Shown here piece by piece: positions 1-18,800 of a stretch of DNA of 64,000 nt. The DNA is from Echinococcus granulosus (Eukaryota; Platyhelminthes; Cestoda; Cyclophyllidea; Taeniidae): assembly GCF_000524195.1 (NCBI RefSeq), contig NW_020170525.1, positions 115,398 to 179,397 on the forward strand, written 5' to 3'. Under the pieces are notes generated by a model. That model was not told where the DNA came from and ran no database searches. It saw nothing but the letters and a program-made list of their open reading frames with translations. Positions within the stretch are counted from its first letter, which is position 1, and each line of letters begins with the position of its first letter. Made by a program: the position numbers and the translations under genes.

Positions 1-5959
<5,959 letters not shown>

Positions 5960-7034
5960 TTCTTTTTGAGATAGCCATGTCTTCGTGATGATTATGCCGA
6001 AATGATTTATGTAAGTGTATATAAGCAAAATGTCTGTATTGTTTGTACCTAGATTTTGTGCATACATAGTGCACTTTTTGAGCCATTCTCGAAGACACAA
6101 TGAGGCGGGTGACAGTATAAGTAATTGGTTTGTCAGCACATCGAAAGACTAGGAGGAGCTATCTATTGGTGTATGTGACTCGAGGAGGACGTCATGCTAG
6201 TCGAATCACCGAGGAATCAAACTATGATTGTGCAACGACATTGACTAAGACCTCAGGGACGAAATCACCCGCTCACATAATTCGAAATATGGTTGAGTGC
6301 ATTTAAGTTATCGGCCGTCCATAGGTCAAAGGCTTGATGTAAGCGCTGGACTATAATGAAGTGGATTAGAAATTATCACACTGAGGTGATGGCGCGGGTG
6401 GTAATTGGGGTGTGGAACGATGTTGGATTAGAATGCCCTTTCCAAGCAACCTGTATGTAATTGTGTGGTCCAGTGACAAATATACTTGAGGAGGCATCTA
6501 GTATCCAGTTAAGGCGGAAGGTGGAGGAGCTGCGGGTATTGCGTCTGCTATTGAATTATTTGTGTTGTCCTCAGGACAGGAATTGGTGAGTTGTGTCTGC
6601 ATACCAAACTGTAAGATAGCATTGAAAACAGTGTCCGAAACGATGGGTGGCATTTGCAATGACATCGTTGTTTTGGTACAGATTGTGGTGATAAGTGCAT
6701 GTCAAAAGGTCGATGTGGTTTAAGCAGTGATTTTAGAGCATCCACCTAGTTCAACACGCTGCCATGACCAGTTTTAATCACTTCAAAGTCAGGTCTTACA
6801 AGCGGCTTGAACTTGACCGCATCAGGTGCAGATTGTGGCTATTTTATGGATATAAACCCATGCATGACTTCATACTTGCGCTGAGAACAACAGAAAGAGC
6901 ACAAGTACTATTTTACATCATCATTTGATGAATGAATTTGAAGGGCGAGGAATGATGTGTGGTATTAACAATGGCAGAGTGCGAATGAACAGGTAATCTA
7001 AGACAATTTTGCGGTGGGCTAGGTTTATTTCTGC

Positions 7035-7040
7035 AATAAA
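7035..7040 (+). terminator. candidate poly(A) signal for DUS2
   Basis: AATAAA on the + strand about 1.1 kb after the DUS2 stop. It is the first canonical hexamer I noticed downstream, but a nearer non-canonical signal could be used. Confidence 0.3.
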
Positions 7041-9175
7041 CGGAGCAATAGAATTCTACTTGCGAAAAATACCCAAAAAACTGTGCCGTTGAAGTTGTTG
7101 ACAGTATTCCGCGCGCCCGATGCCACAGTCGAACTGTGTGTCTTCCGCCAGTGACCCCATAGAGTAAATCCTGAGCTCAATGACTAGCTTTGCGGGACTG
7201 CAATAGCCTAGGAGTCAGTTGAGTCGATTTGTCATGACTGTCGTAATCACACAGTAGCTAATTTTCTTCTGGTAAATTGTTTTTAATTGCTCTGCATTGC
7301 TTTGCCGAACGACAGATATCCTCTTTTAGGTGAAAGATCCGCAAAGCACGCCTTATTGCCTGGCTGAAAGACGAATTGTTGAAGAAACTTCAGTAGGCTA
7401 GTTGGTGTCACGAAAGCAGTCTCAATATTGGTGCCATAAATTTATCCATGATGCAAACCAAAATGAAACACTTGGAGCATACAGATCAGCGGAATTCTGT
7501 ACTCAAACGACTCCACCACACCGCGCCCCTGTAGTCAGTAGCATTGATAAACCAATCCGATTGTGTTCTTACCTGATGTGTCGTCGTAAATAACGGCTTC
7601 AGTAATAACACTTGGTCATCTCTTTCATCTTATACTTGAGCTAGGCATCAACAAGTTTAAACACATTACTGAGATAGAAACTGAGATCTCGATTGCACAA
7701 CATCCTGCAACTTCTAGCATAAAAAAGCACCTCTCGTGCTGTTTAGTATTTGCTACTATCAATTCCAGAAAACTGTGTAGAGTTGATGATTGATGAGACA
7801 TTACTGACCTAGTAGCGCAGTAAACCATATAGAATGATACCTACAAATACCGAGTTTTACATCGTTTAAGAAGAGAGAATAAGGCCTGGATAAGAATGCA
7901 ATTTACAAGCATAGTTGTCACGTGAGTGTTGCAAATACACGGGTCTTAGAGGGGTGAAAATCTGCAGATGGGGTCATTGGAGAGGTGCGAGGGGACGGTT
8001 GAAACAAAGGCTTAGGGAATCTAAGAACTCGGTACTATTCTGCTTCGGTAAGTTCACTGTTCCTGCGTTTAATTCGTGAATGAAACCGCACAGTTGACAG
8101 TCTATTCTGTTCGGGCTCTGTGGTGAAGAAATAGGCAAAGTCCGCTAGGAATTTCCTTCATTTATCCAATCATTCATTTCCGCCTCACCCATTTTGCAAT
8201 CACCACCGAATCATTCACTCAGGCCTTGTCCACCTGCCAAATCCCACATTCTCTTGGCCGTTTTGAGGAGTCGTATCTGGTGTTTTCCGTGCAACAATTC
8301 CAATCCCAATATTTCGCACTTTTAGGCTGCGTGCTGTCTTTTTATCACTCATCTACACATTGCTACGAACTCCGTGAGACTGCATACCACGCTGCAGCAC
8401 CGATAAAGTAAGACTGTCTGGACGTAGAGGGATGCGAACATGGTTGACAAGTTTGCCTGAGGACATTCACCTACTTATAAGTTATTGCCTTGCAATGCTC
8501 AAAACAGCCATTTGCGGTGAGGGTTGCAAACTATAACTCAGCGACCGTCCTGTACACCTTTTTGTCCATTGGAATTAAAACTCCTTCGCACAATAAAATC
8601 CCATGAACTTTGAAAACTGGAGACTCACAATGTAAATCTCTCGTTTCGAAAAATGTTCGTGTGATTTCTAACAATTTAGAAGTAGTAATACCTGCATAAA
8701 CCTCCTGTTTAGATAGCGTTTCTCTCATAAATTTAATTTTCTATGAGCTTGTAAAGTACCGTACAAGTGATAAACCTCCACATCCTCAACATGATAGTAG
8801 TGCTGCTTGGATAACTGTTGGTAGGTGTGACTGTCCTATCTTGATTTCTGCAACTTAATGACTTATAGTTACGTTTAAGTGCGTAGTCAGCAAACGTGTA
8901 GTAAGGGACGCTTCAAGACTCCATTAAATTCAGAGTTTATCTGACAGCCATCACGGGCACTTGAGCATTACTTCAAGAGATTATTTTGGCAAGCATTTGT
9001 GATACAAAAGAATTTGGTAAACTAAAATAAATTTTCTAGCCTGATTACTTGCTGGCCTCTGTAGATATATGAATTTTCCAATAGCAGCTGAATATTTGGT
9101 TCGCATAAGTTAAATTGCTCAACCTGGCGTAACTATTTGAATAGATCTGTCAAGATGCGATTGTAAAGGGTAGCG

Positions 9176-9490
9176 ACGATAGACGCATTGTGTGAGTAGA
9201 CGGATGAATTTGTAGATGGATGAATAAATGCGTTTGAGAGGGCTTGATAGTTGCAATGATTTAATTGTGATGATGGGGCGGAGTGATATAAGGAGAGATG
9301 AATAATTGTATTTGAGACAAATAAATAGACGGGATCGAGGGATGGATGGATGAGTTTAATAGCAATGAATGGAGTTGTTAAGGGTGGAATGAGGAATTGG
9401 AGTCGTAGCAGCCAAAAAGAGCACTAAGATGGGCACAAGCATAACTCAAGACTTAGATCTGGGGTGTGTGAGCGGATAATCGGGTGGATG
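9176..9490 (+). repeat. imperfect GGAT/GATGAA-type simple repeat
   Basis: Purine-rich stretch with many scattered copies of GGATGAAT, GGATGGATGGATG and related words (for example near 9201-9230 and 9331-9362), and few C residues. It looks like a decayed tetranucleotide (GGAT)n or (GATG)n microsatellite rather than a gene. The edges are approximate. Confidence 0.5.
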
Positions 9491-12400
9491 GATTTGAGGC
9501 GGACTGAGCTACGACTGATACCATCTTCGACCTAGAAGGAGCGCTTGTCATGGGCTGTCTTGATCAGCATTAACGGTGTAATGAAAAGTTCCCATATGAA
9601 GAAGAACGCCATGACTACAGAAGGAAAGCGGCCCTGATTGTAGATTTTGGTGATTAGATGTGTCACTAGCTCTGCGTTCATTATTTCACTAAGTTATATT
9701 TAGTTCCATGTTTGTTTTGTTTATGCACAACTTTGCCCTTATTTAAAGCTTGCTAATCTTTTAACGGAACCTGGCACTGAAAATTTTAAAAATGCATTGG
9801 CGAATACCGGTCTTTTCTTTTTTGACGATTTTACGCATTATTTAAATCCGAGTTTACTGCTGTCAGTCGGAGCATCTGTGGAAGTAGGTGGACTCTGACA
9901 AAGTTGTCAGAACATGCAAATTGGTTCAGTAGAATGTAACACACTGCATAGACTTAAGAATGTGTTGGATATGAGTGACTTATCAATCTCTAGAGCCAAT
10001 GAAAATCATGATCTGGATTATGTAATAGGTATACACCCTTCCTTATTTCACTGTATTTGAATGTGTACAGACATTTTTTGGGACAGGACCATTGGATTTA
10101 CACGGTATTGGACTAAAAACTATTTGGTTTATCAAAAACAAACATTTATAAGGGTGACTAAACTACGCTGACGCTACGTCAACGAAGATTTAGTGAGGTT
10201 TGTGAAATCCTTCCTCAGAGGGGCGGACCGAGTAATGTCATGTGTGCACATGTGTTAGCCCATTTTAAATAAAGAGTTGGGCCTCGATGATGGGGTTAAA
10301 GTGATTTTATAATATTTATCTTGACTAAAGATGGAAGTGAGGAAGCGATATAACACTTCAACCACTGTGAGACTGTAAATCGGAACTTCTTTTGGTGACA
10401 TTGACAAGGCTAGTTCCTGAGGAACCTTGTGAGCATTTTGTACCACCGTAAAGATACACAGAAACTCAGTGACCGCGCCAAAGCCTTTTTTGTTTTATAA
10501 ATTTAGTAAGGCAAATGAGAATTAAATATGAGATTTAGAAGGCAGAACTATGTGGAAAATGCATAGTTGTAATCAACTCAAGTAGAGATTCATCGCGACC
10601 TGTACTTGTGCCCCAATTAATTTTCCTCAACTTACGTATTACTGGAATGGCTGCACATAGTTACGACTTGTTGCATCTAAATCAAAACAGGGAATTGTGG
10701 ATGGGACGCAAATAAATAATGGAAATTTTTACTCTGTGGGACCAAAGAAACATCTCATAATGGTGAAAAAATGGACAAATCAGTGTCTGGATGAACATAG
10801 CAAAGTTGCATTATGGCCCGCATTTCTGCATTTATGTGCTCTAAATGGTCAACGTTTGTGTTTTTCCAGTTCTACCATTTGACGAAAGTAATTTTAATGT
10901 CCACCTTGCTAAATTTGTGTGCTTTTCTTTTTGTTCGCAGACTTCTAATATAGTAGGTAACCGCAGTTTGTTTTAATTTACATGTTCGTTTAAGCTTGAA
11001 AAGATGAAATACTGTTGCACCAATAAACTTATGTGCAGTTCCCGTTTAAAGGGCCTTTCTCCAACTTACCCCCTCACTTTTTAGGGCTCAATCACAGCAA
11101 TATTCAAGATGGTAAAGTGTGTTTTAATACAGCACTACAATCGACAAATCACTTTGCCAATGTCCTTTTTGTATCTTCAACTCCAACTTGGTTCGCCCAG
11201 TTTGTATTTAAAATGCCTTAAAATTTACACAATGAAGTCAATTTTGCTAGTTGTATGTTTTATGTGGTCGTAACAACTAGATTGAGGGCTCTTAAATCAT
11301 CTGACTAACTAATTGTTGGAATTGAGGAACTGAAAAAAATGAAGAAGAGGAAAGAGGAGAACGCAGATGATCGAGAAAATGAATTGGAATAATGTAGCAG
11401 TGGGAAGGATTAGAAGGAAGAAAGGAAGGCTAGGCGCGTTTAGGTGAAGGCCGAATTAGGGGTCCTCCTTATGTCTATTTTGTATACCGTACTAAAGCGC
11501 AGCGCTTCGATAGTTCATTCAACCCCAGGTTAGATTAAGCGGATACTTAAATCTCCGCAGATTGTGCTTCAACCCAATGGCGTGGACTTCGGGCCACATC
11601 ATTTACTCCCCCAACCCTTCTAAAGGTTGGTAAAAATTTTCTTTCATGATACTGTAAATTTTCGCGACTCTAGGATAGACCTGGAACCCTAAATAAGTAC
11701 TTTTCTCTATTGATATTGAAAAGTAGCAGTCATTGGATTAGTCTGCAAAACTATTCAAAACCCTAGGTGTATTTACTTGAGGCGAAATACACTTAAATGG
11801 AGGCACTGAATAAGACAGAGGCATATGAAAATTATCTGTTTTATTAAATTGATGGGCTATTTAAATATGGATAGTTACTTAATTTTCCTTGAATGAAATA
11901 TCCTTGAGTCTACTTTTTAATTATTCAACGCTGTGTTGTTAGTGATAAGCGTATGAAAGAAGCCAGTGTTTCTTTTTTTTTTAAGGATGGAGGCTATTTC
12001 CAGTCCAACGATTGCGAGGCTTTTGTAGAATTTGGTTTAGTAAACTACCCTGGTGAATTCAAGCAAGTGAATACAATGTAGCGATCTTTTTCGATGTACC
12101 TTGATTTAAATATTTCCAACAAGAGACTAATAATGAACATCTAAAACCTTGCACGGTGTTTTTTTAGTGTTGCGGTAGGCAGTAGAGAGTTTTTCTAGCT
12201 GACAAAAATGACAAACGATCCCGTGTTTCGAGATTAATCTCTTATTCTTAGTTGATGTCAATATATAGTTACAATTGCAGTACTGAGAATACCTCATCTT
12301 GTCTTTTGGAAAGCATTTTAGAGGAAAGTTAATGTATGTCCCAGAAAGAGCATCACCGTCAGACGTTTATTTAGCTAAGTTCAACTCTCAACAACCTGAT

Positions 12401-13083
12401 TCGAGGAAGTCAGCGTTTTTACCAAGCATGTATGCTTCTTAGACTGTCATTAATAGAGGAAAGAAAGTCTTTAGCTAGTCATTTGAAAATCAAAGTTTTG
12501 GCATAGTGCAATGCAGGCATACCCTCCCACAAGTGTAAATGTTTCGCTCGTCATGCATACACAATGCTCACTTCAGTATGTGCCAAATTTACATTTTATC
12601 GAGTCTTTACATAGATTTTTCGAACCAAAAACCATCAATTTACCCAAACCTCAGTGTGGAAAGTAGATTACCCATCCAAAACCAAGCCTTGTACCTACTT
12701 CGGTGGAAGATATGATATTTTTTGAAACACCATTTCTACTCACTGGAATGAACACCGCCTCCCTTGATGTGAATTTTATTGAAATACTGGCTTTAGCTTT
12801 AGCACCATATTTAGCAAAAATGAAACAAAAACCCAACTTAGGTGATTTGCACAATTCCCTTTGAATTTTTACTGACAAATCATCAATTTTTTTAAATGAT
12901 GGAGAGCTTTGGTAGTTCTTTATTCAAATTGATTACTTAATTCAAATTTTCTGTGCAGACACAGTCATGTTCACTGTTATCATGCGTTGCGATGATTATT
13001 TGTTAGTTTGGATAACTACTCATATTTATCTTTAACGTTAGTTAGGGCGGTTAGTTTTACAAATTCCATGGTGATTGTGTAGC

Positions 13084-13169
13084 CTACCCAGCGAGGTACA
13101 AGGGGGCTTATTCGAAGTACAAAAGTGGCGCCTCACCAGAACCGAGGGATAAACCACTATTGTATTACA
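13084..13169 (-). mobile_element. truncated TRIM LTR
   Basis: 86 bp matching the last part of LTR2 of the full TRIM at 29365-30139 (as written on the + strand), from the ACCCAGCGAGGTACAAGGGG segment to the terminal ATTACA. The rest of the LTR is absent. At diagnostic positions (GTACAAAAGTGGCGCCTC) it agrees with LTR2 of the full element, not with LTR1 or the solo LTR at 25150. Confidence 0.8.
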
Positions 13170-15853
13170 GTTGCCTCTAGGGGAATATTTGTACCGTAAA
13201 AAGACGTTTTTAATTGGGGTGATGGAAATTAGTCGTCATTCCAAACAATAATGCCGGCTCCAACTTTAAACCCTCGATATATATTGGCCTAATTTTTTTA
13301 TCACAAGTTAAGCTTATATCCGTCAAAAGCCTCTTTATTTGTCTGTCTTGAGATTCTTTTAGAATTTTAACCAATAACCGTAAATATGCGAAAATAGCTA
13401 TGAGTCCAGAAAAAAGGACTGACTGTCCAGTCCTTCAGCTAATGGCCACTTGAAGTAGGGTACAAATTAACTTGTTCAGTATGATTCTTCAGTACATTTA
13501 CATCTATCTCTGTCAGAGTTTAAATTAACCTGCCAAAACTGATAACAAATTCTTTGTATCCGAAAAGTGCTTTGTAGCATTTTTACATCTGATGGCAAAA
13601 AATTATGATGCAAAAATAATTTCCTTGACAACATTTTAAGCCCAACCACTAAAGTTCCATTAATCTTACTCTTATGGCTTCATTTAAAACTACCACACAG
13701 AGGGAACTACGAGGTGATACGCTCAAGTAACTCATGGCATGTGTCTAAACAACTGCCCCATATGTCAAATTCGGCATTTTCTAATTACCTTGAGTTTGAT
13801 TTAAACACTACCTGCAATCGAGCTCTACCACCTTAAGGTCTCCTGGTTACATTCATACATCCTGCGAGTGGCATGAGATCTTCACCTCTAAAGATTCATT
13901 TTCACCGTCCCAGATTTCATGTGGAATAAGGATTCGATAGAAAAGTAGGGGAGATGGAGGTGTCAATTCGTGTAACCCTGAAGAGTGAATGGAACCCTTA
14001 TACTTTGCGAATGGAGATTTTTTTGGCACTCATCCTGGCCACTATTTGTGTGTCTACCTGATGGGGTAGTGGGACACGCTGCAACACAATTTTTCTTATA
14101 TTAATAAATGAGTAAATCTAGAGTTCATCACCACTGTGCACAGCAATTCTAACTTGTATGAATGATCCCAGTGTTCTCACGATTAACCTAGTTACCACAA
14201 TGAAAATCAACTGTTAGGAGCGAGTTTTGTGTGAAACATTGGGACGAAAATTGGGATATTCAGTAGCCTACTGTATTTCATCTCGAGCTGGCCTTTGGAT
14301 GTCTATACAAAAGTGATCCGAGTAGTCGCTTCCTCATCCTGTTTTTTTTTTACTGTTAAGCTTTTGAGAGATATATAATGTCTCATTGATTTAATGTGTA
14401 TTTTCTTGAATCATGTGCTCACTGACGCCCCACCTCTTCAAACATGGCAGTTCCACTAAATGAATTTTCATTTCTTATTCCCTTCCTGATATGATATGCA
14501 CTTTTCACCGCCCACTAGGTCTAACGCACTAGGCATGCCCCCACTCCCGGGGAAAAGATCTTGTTCGACTTTCTAGTGGTAAATTTCGTGGCTATTTTTG
14601 CAAGCAACCCAGAAACGGCTTCTTACTCAGGCCCTCCTGATTGGCTGAAATTCACTTTATATACAATTTAAATGGATTAACACACCCTCCGGGGGCAAGG
14701 TCAATCCATTGCCATAATGCACGTGACTAAGACGGCCTGGTCCCCAGCTTTCTCCACCAGCCAGCCGCCAAGCTGGATAGGACTAAGGACGCACACGCAC
14801 ACAAGCATCAGTTCATTAAGTTGTGACGCCACAATGACATCTCTTCTTTAACGGTAAAAAGTCTCGCCTACACAGCATGAATTTGTCTTTCTACCAATAC
14901 TTTGTCTCGTTTATTTCCATATGGAAAAAGTCATGGATTATAAACACGAATTTGGATAAGCCAGTCCTATTATTTTTTCCCATTTCTCTTCGGTATTAAA
15001 AAGTTGATGCTCAATTTTACCAATTTATTTAAAACTTGGCCATCTCTTGAGACTAAAAGTATTAAAGGCTTGGCATAAATGGCACTACCAGATACAAATG
15101 AATAGTCGAGTAGTGTTTTTTGCCGTGATGCATAAGTGAGTACCACATTTCTAATTGTCGGTGTCAGGTTAATTTAGCTCAAGACATTCCTGGGCAGTTC
15201 ATGGTACTTTTCAAAATAAATGTCTCGTAAACCTTAGCAAAATTTGCCTTCGTTTGATTTTAAGATTATATGACAAAACTTGGACAAATCATTTAGACTG
15301 AAATGAAAAGCTGTGTGATTAATTTTATTTATTAATCAGATTGAGTGCCTGGATTTGCACTGGTTACTAAGTGCAATCTTCTTGAATAAAATATTCTCAT
15401 AACTTGTGCTTGAACTTAATATATTCTTTGAGTCTTGAAAGTCTTAACATTTGCAGGCATACAAAAGAATTGCCCACATAATCCAGCCGCAGTTGCACCG
15501 AAGTTAAAGCCTTGGCAAATACCTAGTCTATGCCCTATGAAGAGTAACAAATAGAAACTACTACACTAATAGCAATGTTATTAGCAGTAACTTTCAAATT
15601 CTGTAAGCATGAGAAAAAAGGGAAAATGTGAGACAAACAAATGCAGATAAAGTTAATTTCGGAACACGTAGAGCCCAAGAAAGAAAGGAATGGAAGAGGA
15701 TTAAAAAAATCTAACAGCACTGGATTTGTCACAACAGAAGTGCGAAAAGCAGTGTCCTCATGATCATACAACACTTTGTGGACAACATCGGTGAGAGCAG
15801 GTGGAGGAGAAGGAATGCAGAGCTTGAAGAGTTGGGCAGGCGGGATGTAGCTG
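13170..15853. other. intergenic region, synaptogyrin 3' side
   Basis: No supported gene. The block at about 14.4-14.8 kb is more GC-rich than its surroundings and has an inverted CCAAT (14640-14644) close to a TATATA (about 14659), but no open frame or RNA structure follows. The right part, from about 15.3 kb, is probably synaptogyrin 3' UTR. Confidence 0.5.
15324..15329 (-). terminator. candidate poly(A) signal for synaptogyrin
   Basis: TTTATT on the + strand, which is AATAAA on the minus strand, about 525 bp past the synaptogyrin stop codon. Confidence 0.35.
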
Positions 15854-18800
15854 TTAAAAAGTGGGTGGGGGGTAATAGGTGGGTTGATTTATAGCCCCAA
15901 CGCCGCCGCCGCCTCCCATTGGCTGTTGTTGGTGTGGTGGTGTGGGACCTGCACTGGCGGGTGGTGGAGGGTACATGTCGTCAATGCCTGCTGAGCTGCC
16001 TGTCCCTGGTTCCATGGAAGAAGGAACGAAACCATTGCCAAGAGGGCTTTGCCCACCGGCACGGAAACGCAATAGTGCCATGAACGTGAGACCACTCTGG
16101 AGACAATTGGGGTGTAATTCATTAGAATTGGAGTAGTTGTAGAAGAGGAGTTCAAGACACCCCCAGTGATTTAATTTTGAGGGAATACTACTGGAGCAAT
16201 GCCACCCTCTGTTTAAGGCGATGCGACCTGTTACTCACGGACCAGTCCGCACACCGTTAATCATAGTGCTAGAACGGAGTGTATGAAACCATATGCAACG
16301 ATACAGCCTCCTGCAAATGAAGATGTTAGGCTCGTGGATATACACTTTTCAGAGGTCTTCGAGCACAAAACGGTGATGTGGAGCTCTGGTATAAGAATAA
16401 CGTCCGCATGTTTCAAAGACGATCGAATGTGTGTCAGTGAGGATCCTAGAAGTGATAGTACTGCATCAAGCCGCCGAATGTAGAACTCGATCTCTAATAA
16501 GCAACACATGATCCAACTTGAGCTTACAGTAACTTTTACTTTTTCTCCGTGATTCTTGAGCATTATAAGTGAACAAATATTTTGTGCTCTATGGAATTAC
16601 TTTGCCGCTTTCGTTAGACTTCAAGAGTCCAAACCTGATTTAAACTTTCTTTGCAGAGGTCCCAATTCAGCTCTTTTAAGTTCAGGGCGCATAAAACCCA
16701 CCAAAACACCCCTCTGCATCCACAATTTTGGTATTCGCATGGATAGAATTAAGGAAGAGCCGAAAATAAAAGTTTTGCTTGAGTGTGAGCAGGAGAAAGT
16801 GAAGTGCCCTCTTCCAGGATTTGGGCACCATGGGCACCATTTCACAATCTGGACACAGATGATAACAAATATCATCTACTTTATATCTATTGGATCATCA
16901 TACATCTATTTGGATATAAAATAGAAATCATTCTACTGACTTTAAATAAGTAAACAATTTACCAAAGTGCAGCAAAAGTTTGACATGTATTTTTATATGC
17001 GCAAAATCTGTGAGAACATTAGCAAATAATGTAATAATGTAATGTAATGTACTTTTAATGAAAATCAAGAGGTGGATTTTCAGATCAGTGGTGGAGCGAT
17101 TAGGTTAATCGTAATTTCCAATGTGTTACCTGGGTAGCATAAGCTGAGCACTTTTGCGTATCCAAGTAGCCAAAAGCTTGCTGAAAAAGTATGATTGACA
17201 AATCTAAGTTCAAATTTATCTGCGGCATCAAGAACGCAATGATTCTCTTTCTTAATTTTTGTAACTATTTTACGTAGAAGGGTTTTGGATACACTGGTTG
17301 AGTATTTAGCATTACTACCTTCTGCACATAGGTCATTTAATCTTTTTTCTCAAGAATACTGCTACTGGAATAGAAAACAGTTGCTTTCCATTGTATAGCA
17401 CCATCTATTCTTCCGTGACGCAAAAGAGGCTTTTGGAAGCGATTCATCCGTGCCTGAGTAATTCACCTAAAATTTGCAAATAATTGGTGTTGTTTCGCAA
17501 ACCCATAGGGGAAGTGACCTGATACTTTTTATAGGTAAAAGCGATGAAGGCTTCAAATTTTGATGTTGACGAGATAATTGCGCGCTGAACAAAGTTACAA
17601 TAAATCGAGAATAACTTCATGCATTAAAGTGGCTAGTAAAAAGAAGTTTCGTTAAATTTAGTCAAAATCATTTGATTTACCTAAGAGTTTAACAAAACCA
17701 GCATACAAATTTCGCCTTATTATTGCCTTAGAATCCTTTAAATTTATTTTCGAGTCAAACTGAGCGGTATTTTAGCAACGTGATTTAGGATCGAGATGTG
17801 GTTCATCAAGTCGCATAAGACAAGTTGATGCAAGGGAATCAAATATCAAAGCTCTCACATAATAGTAGCACATTTCCAGCGATAATAAGCGAGTACTTTT
17901 GCGAACCATGCGTATTTGAGTGTACCGCTTAGCTGACAAGCGGTCGGATTAGGTTTTCCACGTAACTAAGCGGAGACCATCGACCCTTGAAGAGGTAGGG
18001 AACACCTATCTCCTTTAAACTTTAATAACCCATAAACTGCCACCATACCGTGAACTTTACCTTCACCACCCACTTATCCAGTCTTAATAGTATGAAGCCG
18101 GAGATGAAAAAGGGAACACCGGAAACCGTTGCACTTAAAGTATCGGAGGTTTTTGGCATAGCATACATCAAAATAGAAGATATATTATCAAAAATTCGGC
18201 AAAATTTATGGAGAAATTTAATAGAATCAAGGAGCAGGAGTTTCTAAATTTTCATCTGATAGCTTTCAATTCAAAATAAAATTTTATCGAAAAATGCATT
18301 CAAAAAATTTAGCTCACCAATGCGTAAATTAAAGTAGGTTATTATTGAAATTCCAGGCTACTGTTAAACAAAGGAGCAAATAAGAGATAACATTAATTAT
18401 GTAGGTCAGAAAAATAGGCAAGTAGATATCCGTTTGGCTTAAATATTTAATAAACTGGATAGATGGGTAACAATACCAACCTACGTAGTTGGTCGTCCAC
18501 TCCGGCATTGCTTTCAAGTTTTATTACTGAGTACCTCAAAAACTTAATGAAACCTACTTGAATATACTAGTCTGAAATAGTTTACAATTTGTAAACCAAC
18601 AGTGGTCACTGCAAAAAAGTCAAAAAGTGGCTACAAAACATGCTTATCCGACCACAGCTTTTATGTAACACACCATCAAGTTAAACAAGCCTAGCGATTC
18701 AGGCGTCACTATTGACCACTGAAGGGAATGCAAATCCCGATTTTCGCTTAAATTTTACTGTCTGCGCAATCATCTTTTCCCACACTACAATGTGCCCTCA

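Larger units (their letters stand above)
5960..13083. other. DUS2 3' flank and long non-coding stretch
   Basis: I see no convincing exon in about 7 kb on either strand. Open frames are under 80 codons, with no family motif and no pair of good splice sites in compatible phase. The first kilobase is probably DUS2 3' UTR. The rest is AT-rich unique-looking DNA, apart from the simple-repeat tract near 9.2-9.5 kb. Confidence 0.6.

Noticed and set aside
14631..14720. Inverted CCAAT (14640) and TATATA (14659) as a promoter
   Set aside because: The two boxes are only about 15 bp apart, closer than usual, and no open frame, exon or stable RNA follows on either strand.
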